DNA of 64,000 bases from CBDCCV01 sp965215025 (GCA_965215025.1 CBDCCV010000001.1:2294001-2358000); one strand, 5' to 3'. Numbered from the stretch's first letter, positions 17,801 to 26,098 are shown. The notes: generated by a model not told the origin, from the letters alone. Program-made: numbers and translations.

Positions 17801-18492
17801 CCCTCGGCGCGGACGCTGATCTCGAGCGGCTCGCCCTTGACGAGGCGCACGTCCCCCGGCGCCACCGCGAGCGCGAACGGGGCGGGCCGTTGGAAGTGCG
17901 TGGCCGGCGCGAGGAGGCGGCCCGAAGCGCCCAGGAACGTCCCCGGCGCGGCCAGTAGGAAGACGAGGAGCGCCCCCACGGGCACGACGGCCCAGCGCGA
18001 GGCGCGGCGCGCACGAGAAAAGTCCTCGACCTCCTCGAACGGCACGGGCTGCACCTCGCCTCCGAGGCGGGCCACGGCGCGGTCGAGGAGCGCATCGTTC
18101 GTGCTTGCGGTGGCGCCGGAGCGCTTGCCGCCGGCCAGCTGCAAGAGGTTGACGAGGCGGTCATCCACCTCTGGGTAGCGCGCGCCCACGCGCCGCGCGG
18201 CGTCTTCCTCGGAGAGGTCCGGCAAAAGGCCCATGAGGCGCAGCGCCGGCCGCGCCAGGAAGTAGCCGGCCAGCCCAAGCAAGGCCGCGAGCACCGCGCC
18301 GAAGAGCACCGTGCGCGGCGTCGGCTCCAGCCACAGGCCGGCCTCCACGCTCACGGAGACGAGCCAGATCGCCGCCGCCAGCCCCAGCGTGACGCACCCT
18401 CCAAAGGCGAGGTCGGCCAGGGTGATGCGCCGCATCGTGCGGCGGAGGCGCTCGCGCAGGCGCGCGACGAGGTCAGCCGTTTGCTCGCTCAT
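14854..18492 (-). CDS. DUF4175-family giant coiled-coil membrane protein
   Basis: A 1212-residue protein. The N-terminus has paired membrane helices at about 40-85 and a third near 165-185, followed by a beta-rich extracytoplasmic part (PPAYTGLKPQRLAPNVGDL, YYAKVWDNNRWAGYQSAETG). From about residue 525 on it is an almost continuous Gln/Glu-rich coiled coil. This includes a highly acidic Asn/Glu stretch (DEAGENETSENEAQENSAEQ) and a Met/Gln-rich part (QQQGQGQGMSAQQMAQQLQQ). The architecture matches DUF4175, common in Bacteroidota, of unknown function. ATG 18492 puts a short polar segment before the first helix. Orthologues often accompany AAA/VWA genes, which are not present here. Confidence 0.85.
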   Translation of the reverse strand: MSEQTADLVARLRERLRRTMRRITLADLAFGGCVTLGLAAAIWLVSVSVEAGLWLEPTPRTVLFGAVLAALLGLAGYFLARPALRLMGLLPDLSEEDAARRVGARYPEVDDRLVNLLQLAGGKRSGATASTNDALLDRAVARLGGEVQPVPFEEVEDFSRARRASRWAVVPVGALLVFLLAAPGTFLGASGRLLAPATHFQRPAPFALAVAPGDVRLVKGEPLEISVRAEGAARPERLTLFMQPEGEERTEEIELRADSAGVFRHRIAGVRQPLRYRAEAGRVQSAWHGVEVVERPLVRGLQVSLRPPAYTGLKPQRLAPNVGDLAALPGTEVALDVALGGQAVRHAFVRFEDGDEDTLSVEGGSAVGAFTLREAGTYQIVLQSEAGIENERPIAYTKTLLADAPPEIAFLAPGPEATLGEDLQENLRLRMSDDFGFAQLRLYYRLAESNLGEPSEDFAHLDLPLDSPRMLSQEIAHDWLLTRETGLDPVPGDVIEYYAKVWDNNRWAGYQSAETGRQRLRVPSLTEKYEQLDEQQETVEERMRQLEQEREAVAEEFDELKRELRRTQESDWEDARQMERLQEQQQSLEEGVEQLTREMQEAARQMQENSLVSPETEQLYRQLQEVAEEINSPELQEALKKLQEAMQNMDLEQMQEAIQEFEFSEEQYQERLQRTLDLFKQLQTQQKLDEAARRAEELAKQEKRLAEETERLRQEQEEKGEPDESAEEAPENDAAEQDEAGENETSENEAQENSAEQNEADEQQNNASEKNASEQDPSDAEKREQLAQEQERAREAMEELEEKLKELQEQMKDTPSAPQDEMQKLRDEMQQQPLPQQMQENSEQLRQNELNEAQQSQQQMQQRLQDMQQRLQKMKTGMQGQQQQLNMAGLRQALSNTLTLSERQEALRRTTDRLAADSPTLRTQAQEQSRLAEGLRTTSDSLQQLARQIPEMSRAVQKETGQALREMEAATGAMTERTTQQAAGNQKAAMMHLNELALLLSNLLDQMQNQQQGQGQGMSAQQMAQQLQQMAGQQQKLNAQIQQMLNDAQGDRLSTSQQERLGQMAAQQRAIQRQLEELRQNTQGSEAGQKVLGDLGRIAEQMQETIQQLQQGRPDRRTKERQQQILTRLLDAQRSLQTRGRENKRQGQAAEDDHTRSSPTDLAPAEEAERLRRDLLRALESGYAPAYQELIKRYFDLLERQEEQRAPQEQPR

Positions 18493-18656
18493 GGACAAAG
18501 TCACAGCCGGAGGGAAGAAGCAGAAGTGAAGAGGCATACCTGCCGCGCGCAGAGGGTGTTTCGCGCGCGGGGGCGGGGTGTGGGAAGGCGTAGCGGGCGG
18601 GACTGGCCTGGGCGCGCCGGGTTTCGCTGTCGGTGAGTGGTTTCGCCGGGTTGCGC

Positions 18657-18731
18657 ACCACGGAGACTCCCCTCCTGGGCAGGAGGGGTGCCCCCCGCAT
18701 CAAGTGCGGGCAGGCTCCGGCGGGGCGGTGG
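18657..18731. repeat. GC-rich double-hairpin repeat
   Basis: Bounded by CACCACGGAG and GGGGCGGTGG-like ends that partly pair. It contains stem CCCCTCC/GGAGGGG around TGGGCA, then CCGCA/TGCGG around TCAAG. The layout resembles REP-like intergenic elements. No T-run follows, so it is not called a terminator. Confidence 0.5.
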
Positions 18732-18774
18732 ACCGAGACCGAGCACGTCGGTTGGTAAACAGACGCGACGGTTG

Positions 18775-18803
18775 GTAGAGACGCCTCGTCGAGGCGTCTC
18801 TAC
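18775..18803. repeat. GTAG...CTAC dispersed palindrome, copy 4
   Basis: Perfect 14-bp arms GTAGAGACGCCTCG (18775-18788) and CGAGGCGTCTCTAC (18790-18803) around a single T. An outer GTAAAC/GTTTAC pair and right flank GGAAACG extend the element. It is intergenic, upstream of both neighbouring genes. Confidence 0.75.
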
Positions 18804-19047
18804 GGAAACGTTTACGCCAGACCTGATTCCCCACCCCTGTATTCTCCTAAATCAAGGGGAGGAGCCGCTTCAGCCTGCCGCGCGGCAACCCCCCCGTACC
18901 CCCTCATCCTTCCAAACTCCCTGCCCAAACAGCGGTTGAAAAAGTGCGGAAGACCACGCGCGCGGATGCAACCGGCCCGCCGCTGCCCGATATTAACATT
19001 CCGCAAAGACGCGCGGCTCTCTTCTTCTGAAAACATACCCCCGACCC

Positions 19048-19686
19048 ATGCGTGCTCCGGCAAGCTTTTCAATGCGCCTTCTTGGCCTCATGCTGGCGAT
19101 TGCCCTCGCGCTTACCGGATGCCGCTCCTACGGCGGCGATTACGGCAACACAGAAGAGACGTACGAGCAGCTCCTCGTCACCAACCGCCTCTTCGCTGAG
19201 GACCTCGAGCGCGCCCGCGCCGACATGAACCTTCTGGCCCGCGCCGCGCAGGACGACCCGGACCTCGAAGAACACGCCGAGCAGTGGCGCCGCCTTCTTC
19301 TCTTCCACGAGGCCGCGCTCGAAGAAAACCACGAACTTGCCGCCGATGCGGACGCCGACGACTACCGCTCGGTGCACCGGCTCTACGGCGCGGCGCTTTC
19401 CGAAGGCCGCCTCGTCCGCAACCAGTACCAGTCGCTTTTGCGCGCTATTGCGCAGGTGGGCGACACGACCGAGGCCGAGCCGTTCCGCATGTACACCGAG
19501 GCGCAGTACTGGGTCGCGCCGACGTACTACGAGCGCGTGCAGAGCGCGCAGGAACGCCTCACCATGCGCCAGGCCTTGCAAAGCGCCTTCGACCTGCGCC
19601 CCTCTGGCGAAAACGTCGTCCGCGCCCTCGAAGACGTCTCCGACGAGCCGGGCGAAGAACCCGCGCCGGAGGAAGAGGAGCGGTAA
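19048..19686 (+). CDS. Hypothetical helical lipoprotein
   Basis: A 212-residue protein with lipobox LALTGC. The mature part is helical and rich in Glu, Ala and Arg (TYEQLLVTNRLFAEDLERAR, ETMRQ-like heptads), ending in an acidic tail EEPAPEEEER. ATG 19072 would give a shorter signal peptide and is equally plausible. It is probably anchored in a membrane facing the periplasm. No family is recognised. The next gene begins 15 bp later, so the two are likely co-transcribed. Confidence 0.7.
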   Translation: MRAPASFSMRLLGLMLAIALALTGCRSYGGDYGNTEETYEQLLVTNRLFAEDLERARADMNLLARAAQDDPDLEEHAEQWRRLLLFHEAALEENHELAADADADDYRSVHRLYGAALSEGRLVRNQYQSLLRAIAQVGDTTEAEPFRMYTEAQYWVAPTYYERVQSAQERLTMRQALQSAFDLRPSGENVVRALEDVSDEPGEEPAPEEEER

Positions 19687-19701
19687 AGCACCTGCTGCTT
19701 A

Positions 19702-20082
19702 TTGCTTGTCGATCTCGCGTTCTACCTCGCGCTCTCGACGCTGCTGGCGCACGAGCTTGACGCGGTTCACAAGCGCGAGTGGCGGCTGCTGTTCGTGCTC
19801 CGCAAGATGCCCGACGAGCCGGCCCGCCGCGCGTTTGTCCTCGTCCACGTCCCTGCCGTCGCCGTGCTTCTTTGGCTAGCGGCCTACCCCGACGCGGCAG
19901 TGCGGTTCTGGACGAGGGCGGGCCTCGACGCTTTCATGGTGGTCCACGCCGGGCTGCACTGGAGGCTTTCCGGCCACCCGAAGTACGAGTTCGGCACGGC
20001 GCACTCGCGGCTTTTGATCTACGGCGCCGCGGCTCTGGCGCTTCTTCATCTCGCCGTTCTGGGATCTACCCGTTGGGCGTAG
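19702..20082 (+). CDS. DUF6713-like small membrane protein
   Basis: A 126-residue protein starting at TTG 19702 with four hydrophobic helices. The motifs HELDAVHKREWRLL near the start and VVHAGLHWRLSGHPKYEF near the end look family-defining, with conserved His residues near the membrane surface. From memory this fits DUF6713; function is unknown. TTG is the only start that keeps the HELDA region. It overlaps the convergent ABM gene by 17 bp at the 3' end. Confidence 0.7.
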   Translation: MLVDLAFYLALSTLLAHELDAVHKREWRLLFVLRKMPDEPARRAFVLVHVPAVAVLLWLAAYPDAAVRFWTRAGLDAFMVVHAGLHWRLSGHPKYEFGTAHSRLLIYGAAALALLHLAVLGSTRWA

Positions 20083-20383
20083 CCCCTCCGGTAGGCGGGC
20101 GCAGCGCCGCGTAGCTGTGCGCCACGGGTGCGGCGGCGAAGAGCGGCTTCACCTCGGCCCACGTCGCGCGGAAAAGGTCGCTCTCTCGGTAGCGTGCCAG
20201 CGCCGCGCGATCCGCCCAATGGCTATGCGTGGTGCAGATGTTTGAAAAGCGCGCGTCCTGCCACAGCTCCAGGTGGCGGCAGCCGTCGAAGGCGCGGATC
20301 TGCGGCGCCGCCGCGTCGAAGCGCTCCAGGAACGCCTCCAGCGCGTCGGGCCGGAAGGTCATGCGGACGATGCGGATGAGCAT
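20066..20383 (-). CDS. Antibiotic biosynthesis monooxygenase (ABM)-domain protein
   Basis: A 105-residue ferredoxin-like dimeric alpha/beta barrel protein: IVRMTFRPDALEAFLERFD, GCRHLELWQDARFSNICTT, HSHWADRAALARYRESDLF and a C-terminal strand. Members are small monooxygenases or putative quinone or haem-related enzymes. No cofactor residues can be assigned. The 3' end overlaps the convergent small membrane protein gene. Confidence 0.85.
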   Translation of the reverse strand: MLIRIVRMTFRPDALEAFLERFDAAAPQIRAFDGCRHLELWQDARFSNICTTHSHWADRAALARYRESDLFRATWAEVKPLFAAAPVAHSYAALRPPTGGATPNG

Positions 20384-20391
20384 GTTTTAGG

Positions 20392-20516
20392 AATGGAGGA
20401 ATAGATGAGAAGGGAGCGTGGACGAGCAAAGGAAATGAGTGAAAGAGATAAAGCCCTGGCGCTCCGGTCATCCCTTCTTTCCTCCGCTCCTCCTTTCATT
20501 CGTTCCTTCCTTCCAG
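20392..20516. repeat. Intergenic inverted repeat, GGAATGGAGGAA-type arms
   Basis: Left arm AGGAATGGAGGAATAGATGA (from 20390), right arm CTTCTTTCCTCC through CATTCGTTCCTTCC (20473-20516). The right arm overlaps the 3' end of the DUF2851 gene and supplies its stop codon and last residues. Confidence 0.5.
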
Positions 20517-21953
20517 CAGGAACCGCCCGACGGCGCACTGGAGGCACCTCGCCTTCTCGCAGCGCGTGCGGTAGAGCTGGTGCAGCCCCTGCGCTTCGAG
20601 CGCGCTTTTCGGCCGCGTGCCCAGCTTGGCGAAGCGGCGCGTCACGCGGTCGCCGGAGCCGGCGGGCAGCTTTTCGAGCACGGCGCGGACGGCCTCGGCT
20701 AGGCCGGGGCGCTCGCTCTGCTCGGCGTGGAGGAGGAGCACGGGCAGCGCGGTGTTCACCAGGAGCGTGTCCACGCGCTGCCTTCCGATGGACGGGTCGC
20801 GCGGCTTCGTCTTCTTCTCCAGGCGCACGTGCTCGTCCCAGAACGCCGGCGGGCGGGCGCTGCCGAGCGTTTTCCGCAAGGCCGCCACGGGGTCCGCGTC
20901 GGCGAGGGCGTGGAGGAGCGCGCCCAGCGGGTCGCGGCGGAGAAGGCCGCCCGGCGCCACGAGCGCGGCGGCCTGCGCGATGCGCAGCGGCGGGAAGTTC
21001 GCCGGGCGCAGGCGGAAGAACTGCCAGCTTGTTTTCTCCATCGCAGCGATGTCGTGCTCGGCGCGCAGCCGGGCGAAGCGCGCGCGCAGGTCCATCGCGT
21101 AATCGGCCGAGGCGCGGTCGCTCTCCAAAAGATCAGGCGGCTCAGGCAGGAGGCCGGCCGTGCCCAGGTGGAGCGCTTCGATGTCCGTCACATCGCCGAG
21201 GGTGCGGACGAGGCTAAGCGGCAGGCGGCGCGCGAGGTCGGCCATCGGCTCGGCGTTGGGGGCGTAGCCGAGGCCGGCGAAGAGGCGCTCGTGCAGGAGC
21301 GCTTCGAGGTCCGGCGCGGCGAGGTACGCCTGAGCGAGGCGCGCGGTCTTCTCGTCCACACGCTCGCGCGCGAGGCGGCGTATCCACGAGCGGCGCAGCG
21401 CCTCGGGCACCTCGGCCCATCGGCCCGCGCACAGGATGCCGTTCTGAGCGCGCGTGTAGAAGTCGTAAAGCAGCGTGCGCAGCGCATCTTCGAGATGCGG
21501 ATACAGCACCAGCTCGGGGAGGAGCGTGCCGTCGGGGCGCAGGAGGCCGCCCGTCCACACGTCGGCGTGGAGGGTGACGTGGAGGACGGTGGCGTTGTAG
21601 TGCGCGTCCTGGTGATGGCCGTGCGCGAACCAGTCGCTCGAGGTGGTGTGGATCTCGACGTCGCCGCCCCACTCCAAGTCGCCGATGCGCAGGCGCGCGG
21701 CGCGGAAGTCGGGGCCGCCGTTGGTGTTGAGGCGGCCGGGATCGAGAATGGTGATGGATCGGCCATCGCTCGTGCGGAGGTCCGCGCGCTGGAAGCGCTG
21801 CGCCTGCCAGAGGTCGTGCACGAGCATTTCGGGGACGGGCCGCTGGGTCGGCGCCGGCTCGTGGACGACCACCTCGACCGCCGCGCCATCGCCGAGGCGG
21901 TAGCGGTAGCGCGCAGGGCGCACGGCGGCAGATGGTGGAGCCTCGGCGGGCAT
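20496..21953 (-). CDS. DUF2851 family protein
   Basis: A 485-residue soluble protein with PVPEMLVHDLWQAQRF, ILDPGRLNTNGGPDF, GGDVEIHTTSSDWFAHGHHQ, and the Cys-containing tail RCEKARCLQCAVGRFLLEG. These are the conserved blocks of DUF2851, widespread in Bacteroidota. Its function is unknown. VEIH and HGHHQDxHYN suggest metal or nucleic-acid chemistry, but this is speculation. ATG 21953 is chosen because the upstream 37 codons are low-complexity. The last residues (EGRNE) are encoded by the repeat arm at 20472-20516. Confidence 0.88.
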   Translation of the reverse strand: MPAEAPPSAAVRPARYRYRLGDGAAVEVVVHEPAPTQRPVPEMLVHDLWQAQRFQRADLRTSDGRSITILDPGRLNTNGGPDFRAARLRIGDLEWGGDVEIHTTSSDWFAHGHHQDAHYNATVLHVTLHADVWTGGLLRPDGTLLPELVLYPHLEDALRTLLYDFYTRAQNGILCAGRWAEVPEALRRSWIRRLARERVDEKTARLAQAYLAAPDLEALLHERLFAGLGYAPNAEPMADLARRLPLSLVRTLGDVTDIEALHLGTAGLLPEPPDLLESDRASADYAMDLRARFARLRAEHDIAAMEKTSWQFFRLRPANFPPLRIAQAAALVAPGGLLRRDPLGALLHALADADPVAALRKTLGSARPPAFWDEHVRLEKKTKPRDPSIGRQRVDTLLVNTALPVLLLHAEQSERPGLAEAVRAVLEKLPAGSGDRVTRRFAKLGTRPKSALEAQGLHQLYRTRCEKARCLQCAVGRFLLEGRNE

Positions 21954-22070
21954 GGCGGCGGCGCGTCTGGGCAACGGGCTGGGCTGGGAGCGGGGCGACG
22001 CCTTTCGGCTTCTCGTCCTAAACGGAAAAGGTGCGCGTCCGTTGCGCCCGGCGGGCGAAAGCACGGTGTG

Positions 22071-22901
22071 TCAGGCCGGGCGGTGCGCCTCGAGCGCGTC
22101 GCGCAAGCTCTCGGCGACGCGGGCGGCGGCCTCGGCGAAGTCCTCTTCGGCAGAGGCGTAGATGATGCTGCGGCTGCTGCTGACGAGCACGAGGCCTCTG
22201 GCCGTGGCGGCGGCCTGCATCGTGGCCGCCACGCTGCCCCCCTGTGCGCCGACGCCGGGGATGAGGAACGGCGCCGCCGGGCACGCCGCCCGCAGTTTTC
22301 CCAGCGCCTCCGCATCTGCTGCGCCGGCGACGAGGCCGACGGTGCCCGGCGCGCCCTCCGCCCAGCCCACGGCTTCGCGGGCGAGGCGCAGGTACAGTGG
22401 CTCGTCCTCGACAACGAGCTGCTGCACGGACGTGGCTCCCCTGTTCGTCGTGCGCGCGAGGACGAACGCCGCCGCGCCGGGTTTTTCAAGAAACGGCGCC
22501 ACGCTGTCGGCCCCCATGTACGGTGCCACGGTGCAGGCGTCGAAGCCCATCCGCTCAAACACGGACGCGGCGTAGAAACGCGCCGAGTGGCCGATGTCGC
22601 CGCGCTTCCCATCGGCAATGGTGAGCACGTCCTCGGGGATGGCGGCGAGCGTTTCCTCCAGCACGCGCCAGCCGTCGGGGCCGAGCGCTTCGTAAAAGGC
22701 GAGGTTGAGCTTGAACGCGCACGCGAAGGGCGCCGTGGCACGGGTGATGGCGGCGTTAAAGGCGGCCACGGCGTCGGCCGGCGCGGCGTGGGTTTCGAGC
22801 AGGTGCCTGGGCAGCTTTTCAACTACCGGGTCGAGGCCGACGCAGAGGGCGCTCTGGCGCTCGTGCTGCAGGGCGCGTAGGCGCTCGGTGAAGTCGGGCA
22901 T
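22071..22901 (-). CDS. pyrF: Orotidine 5'-phosphate decarboxylase, type 2
   Basis: A 276-residue enzyme that decarboxylates OMP to UMP in pyrimidine synthesis. ALCVGLDPVVEKLP holds the first substrate loop. DGKRGDIGHSARFYA carries the catalytic Lys and Asp pair. PYMGADSVAPFL and VGAQGGS complete the barrel. The length and KRGDIG form belong to the longer type 2 group. ATG 22901 gives the usual MPDFTERL start. It lies 117 bp upstream of the DUF2851 gene on the same strand. Confidence 0.95.
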   Translation of the reverse strand: MPDFTERLRALQHERQSALCVGLDPVVEKLPRHLLETHAAPADAVAAFNAAITRATAPFACAFKLNLAFYEALGPDGWRVLEETLAAIPEDVLTIADGKRGDIGHSARFYAASVFERMGFDACTVAPYMGADSVAPFLEKPGAAAFVLARTTNRGATSVQQLVVEDEPLYLRLAREAVGWAEGAPGTVGLVAGAADAEALGKLRAACPAAPFLIPGVGAQGGSVAATMQAAATARGLVLVSSSRSIIYASAEEDFAEAAARVAESLRDALEAHRPA

Positions 22902-23159
22902 CTGGGTGTGGGCGTGTGGGCAGGGCGCGTCTTGCGGGTGGCGCACCCTAAGAAAGCAAGAAACCCGCAACGCTGCCAGTCGTGCTGGAAGCCCTTCCGA
23001 AAACGCGGCGAAGAGAGGAACTGCCCGCGCGACCGGGCTGTATTCCGAAGCCCAATTTTGACCGCATTCCTCCGCCTCTTCCCCGCGCGGCGCGCGCCGG
23101 CTCAGGCATCCAGGATGCCGCTCCTCTGCCGCTCTACTTTACACAACAGCGCTTTTCCT

Positions 23160-25244
23160 ATGACCAGCCCCGGCCTTACGAATCTCAAAAACGTCTCCAC
23201 CGCCGACAAGAAGATGATTGAGGACATCGAGGCCATGCTTGGCCCTGAGCCGTCCGAGATGGGCTTCATCAAAAACATGTTCTGGGGCCGCTTCCGCGAT
23301 GACCTCGTCTTCCCCTACCCGAAGGAGAGCCAGGAGGAGCGCGCCAAGTGCGACGCGCTCTTGGAGGAGCTTGAAGACTACCTCGTCAACGAGCACCCTT
23401 CCGTCGAGATCGATCAGGAGCAGTACATCCCCGAGTGGTGCATCCGGAAGCTTTTCGACCTCGGCGTGATGGGGATGATCATCCCGGAGGAGTACGGCGG
23501 GCTGGGCCTGGGCGTGACGAGCTACAACCGCGTCCTCGAACTCATCGGTCGGCACTGCGCCTCGACGGCGGTGGTCGTCTCCGCGCACCAGTCCATCGGC
23601 TGCAAGGCGATTGCCATGTTTGGCTCCGAAGACCAAAAAGAAAAATGGCTGCCGGTGGTGGCGCGCGAGGGGCTGTCGGCGTTTTGCCTCTCGGAGCCGA
23701 ACGTCGGCTCCGACGCGGCGGGGCAGGAGACGACGTGCGTCGAGAGCGAGGACGGCGAGCACTTCGTCATCAACGGCGAGAAGAAGTGGTCCACCTCGGG
23801 CGCTTTGAGCAAGGTCTTCACCGTGATGGCGAAGAACATGGTGCCGGGCGAGGACGGCCAGCTCGTGCAGAAAGGCGTCAACGCGCTCATCTGCACGCCG
23901 GAGACGGAGGGCATGGACATCTTCGAGAAGAACCGCTCGAAGACGGGCATCCGCGGGACGTGGCAGGCGCGCATCCGTTTCAACGACGTGAAGGTGCCCA
24001 AGGAGAACCTCTTGCACAAGCGCGGGCGCGGCCTCAACGTGGCCCTGACGTGCCTGAACTACGGCCGGTGCACGCTCTCGGCCGGCGTGGGCGGCGCGGC
24101 GAAGTCGGCCATGGAGCAAAGCACGAAGTGGGTGCAGACGCGCTACCAGTTCGGCCGGCCCCTGGCCGAGTTCGAACTCGTGCAGCAGAAGATCGCCAAG
24201 ATGGCGGCCCTGACCTACGCCATGGACGCCATGCTGTACATGGTCACGGGGATGCTCGACCGCCACGACGAGGACATCATGGTCGAGACGGCGGCCTGCA
24301 AGGTGTTCTGCTCGCACTTCGGGTGGGAGGTCATCGACGACGCCATGCAGATCATGGGCGGCGAGGGGTACATGACCGAGCACGAACTCGACCGCACCTG
24401 GCGCGACAACCGCATCCACCGCATCGTCGAAGGCTCCAACGAGGTGATGGAGTCGTTCGTCTTCGCCTACGGGGGGAAGCAACTCGCCGAGCAGATGATC
24501 TCGGTGCAGGACGCCTTGGTGTGGGACTTCGACCGCCCACCGGCCGAGAACCTGCAGCGCCTTTTCACCAACGGCCTCAACGCCGAGGTGATGAAGCGGG
24601 CCATCCCGCTCGGCCTGCAGCTCTTCGCGGGCATCAAGCCGTCGGCGCCCGAGGTCGAGGGCGTCCTCCCGCAGCTGCGGGAGGACGCCGGGCGCCTCTC
24701 GAAGCTCGTGCAGAACCACTCGCACTACTTCAAGATGGTGAGCAAGTGGGAGCGCGAAAAGATCGTGGGGCGGCAGGCGCAGCAGGCGCGCGTGGCCGAC
24801 AACGCCATCATGCTCTTCGCCATGACCGTCTCGCTCTCGAGGCTCGACCGGCAGATCCGCGAGGGGGACCACGGCCCGCGCTTTGAGCGCGACAAGGCCG
24901 CCGTGGCGCACCTCTTCGACCTCTTCGAAGGGCGCATCAACACGAACTTCCGCGCGATGCGCCACAACCCGGACGACTCCATGCGCGCGGCCGCCGAGAA
25001 GGCGCTTGACTACACCGAAACGCTCCCGGACAAAAACTTCTACATCCATGAGGCCTCGCCCGTGGCCGCCGGCAAGCCCGTCCCCAAAGAGCACATCAAG
25101 CAGTTCCCCGGCGAGGACTACGAGGGCGGCGACGGCCTCCCCGCGGAGCGCCCGCCCAGCGTCGAGGCGCACCAGAACGGCGACAAGGTAGGCCGCGCCG
25201 GCGGCAACGGCGAGAGCGCCGAAGAGAAGCAGGCCGCTTCCTGA
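23160..25244 (+). CDS. Acyl-CoA dehydrogenase (long form with C-terminal extension)
   Basis: A 694-residue flavoenzyme for the first step of beta-oxidation. The N-terminal helical domain has GMIIPEEYGGLGLGVTSYNR. The FAD/acyl loop is CLSEPNVGSDAAG. FGRPLAEFELVQQKIAKMA, QIMGGEGYMTEHELDRTWRD and RIVEGSNEVM follow; the last holds the catalytic-base Glu position of the MCAD class. About 200 extra C-terminal residues recall the VLCAD/ACAD9 type. ATG 23160 matches the family start. A strong terminator follows the gene. Confidence 0.93.
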   Translation: MTSPGLTNLKNVSTADKKMIEDIEAMLGPEPSEMGFIKNMFWGRFRDDLVFPYPKESQEERAKCDALLEELEDYLVNEHPSVEIDQEQYIPEWCIRKLFDLGVMGMIIPEEYGGLGLGVTSYNRVLELIGRHCASTAVVVSAHQSIGCKAIAMFGSEDQKEKWLPVVAREGLSAFCLSEPNVGSDAAGQETTCVESEDGEHFVINGEKKWSTSGALSKVFTVMAKNMVPGEDGQLVQKGVNALICTPETEGMDIFEKNRSKTGIRGTWQARIRFNDVKVPKENLLHKRGRGLNVALTCLNYGRCTLSAGVGGAAKSAMEQSTKWVQTRYQFGRPLAEFELVQQKIAKMAALTYAMDAMLYMVTGMLDRHDEDIMVETAACKVFCSHFGWEVIDDAMQIMGGEGYMTEHELDRTWRDNRIHRIVEGSNEVMESFVFAYGGKQLAEQMISVQDALVWDFDRPPAENLQRLFTNGLNAEVMKRAIPLGLQLFAGIKPSAPEVEGVLPQLREDAGRLSKLVQNHSHYFKMVSKWEREKIVGRQAQQARVADNAIMLFAMTVSLSRLDRQIREGDHGPRFERDKAAVAHLFDLFEGRINTNFRAMRHNPDDSMRAAAEKALDYTETLPDKNFYIHEASPVAAGKPVPKEHIKQFPGEDYEGGDGLPAERPPSVEAHQNGDKVGRAGGNGESAEEKQAAS

Positions 25245-25270
25245 TTCTCGGCAGCTTGCACGACGCTATG

Positions 25271-25311
25271 AAAGCGCAGCGCCCGAAGTAGGGGGCGCTG
25301 CGCTTTTCTCT
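25271..25311 (+). terminator. Rho-independent terminator after the acyl-CoA dehydrogenase
   Basis: Perfect 14-bp stem AAAGCGCAGCGCCC (25271-25284) and GGGCGCTGCGCTTT (25293-25306), 8-nt loop, followed by TCTCTT. It lies 27 bp after the stop. The 5' A-run may let it work in both directions. Confidence 0.92.
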
Positions 25312-25399
25312 TGACCAGAAGCAGCGGCCCTACATGGAAACGACGTTCGGCAGAACGTCCAACCTGGCAAGCACCCTTCGAGTAAGAAAACGCGAACAG

Positions 25400-25652
25400 A
25401 TGACTACTGACGTGCGGGCCATCGCCGACTTTCAGGACCGGGGCATCGTGCAGGCGGGAGAACTGTACCTCTCGCCGGAGGAAGCGCTTGCGTTCGTGTC
25501 GCATCGCGAAGAAGGCATTCCGCGAGGAGAGCAACTGGCTGGTACGCTCGCTGCTGAACGCTCACCTCGGCGGGAAGAAGACCGTCTTCAACCTGGTGGT
25601 CCTGTCAAGAAAGGAGTGGAAGGCGGCGGGCCTGTCTCCTGAAAAGCCCTGA
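25400..25652 (+). pseudogene. Small gene broken by a +1 frameshift
   Basis: The first part, from ATG 25400, reads as good protein for 34 codons (AGELYLSPEEALAFVS). After about 25501 the sensible reading moves to the next frame: IAKKAFREESNWLVRSLLNA, then HLGGKKTVFNLVVLSRKEW, stopping at 25650-25652. Skipping one base near 25502 would give an intact protein of about 84 residues. No family is recognised. It could be a true pseudogene or a sequencing error. Confidence 0.45.
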
Positions 25653-25676
25653 CGCAGGAAAGCGAGCGAGGTGCGC

Positions 25677-25988
25677 TCACATGCTCTGCGCCGCGTTCCA
25701 GCGTTCGAGCGCGGCGACGACCTCGTTCGTGGGCGCGTCGGCCCAATAGAGGTCGTAGCCGTTCCACTCGGCGTGCGTGTGGGCGAGGCCGAGGCGGTCG
25801 AAGACGCGCGCGTCCATCGGCTCGTTTTCGTCCGTGTCGTCGAGGAGTTCGAGCATCAGGCGCTTGCCTTCGTTACCGAGCGCGCCAATATGGTGCTCGC
25901 CATCGCTCACGGCGAGCGTCGGCTCCGGCTGGATGTCGGTCACGTCTTCGGCGTGGTCGAAGTTCACGGCGTTGAGGTCAACAGGCAT
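25677..25988 (-). CDS. Hypothetical small acidic protein
   Basis: A 103-residue protein with no signal or membrane helix. It has acidic segments (FDHAEDVTDIQPEPTLAV, LLDDTDENEPMDA) and conserved-looking NGYDLYWADAPTNEV. Codon use resembles its neighbours, which supports it being real. I recognise no family. It is divergent from the FAD oxidoreductase at 26099. Confidence 0.55.
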   Translation of the reverse strand: MPVDLNAVNFDHAEDVTDIQPEPTLAVSDGEHHIGALGNEGKRLMLELLDDTDENEPMDARVFDRLGLAHTHAEWNGYDLYWADAPTNEVVAALERWNAAQSM

Positions 25989-26098
25989 GTTCTCTCTCAG
26001 AATCAGGGTAGAAAAGGCGGGTGGCTGACAACAATGGAAAGGCGGCGTCGTTCGTTCAGGCAGATGAAAAACGTTACGCCCATCGAGAAGCTCGACGG

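Larger units (their letters stand above)
18493..19047. other. Non-coding gap with repeats
   Basis: No gene is supported between the divergent DUF4175 and lipoprotein genes. The stretch holds a GC-rich double hairpin (18657-18731) and a GTAG...CTAC palindrome (18775-18803). The rest lacks recognisable motifs; promoters for both flanking genes must lie here. Confidence 0.5.

Noticed and set aside
15226..17958. A 910-codon open frame on the plus strand
   Set aside because: Exact antisense of the DUF4175 coiled-coil gene; Leu/Val/Ala-rich product typical of the reverse strand of Gln/Glu codons.
18668..18687. CCCCTCC/GGAGGGG hairpin as a terminator
   Set aside because: No T-run on either strand and both flanking genes start, not end, here.
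20727..22880. A 717-codon open frame on the plus strand
   Set aside because: Antisense to DUF2851 and pyrF; no recognisable motif.
23139..25172. A 677-codon open frame on the minus strand
   Set aside because: Antisense to the acyl-CoA dehydrogenase gene, whose motifs are unmistakable.
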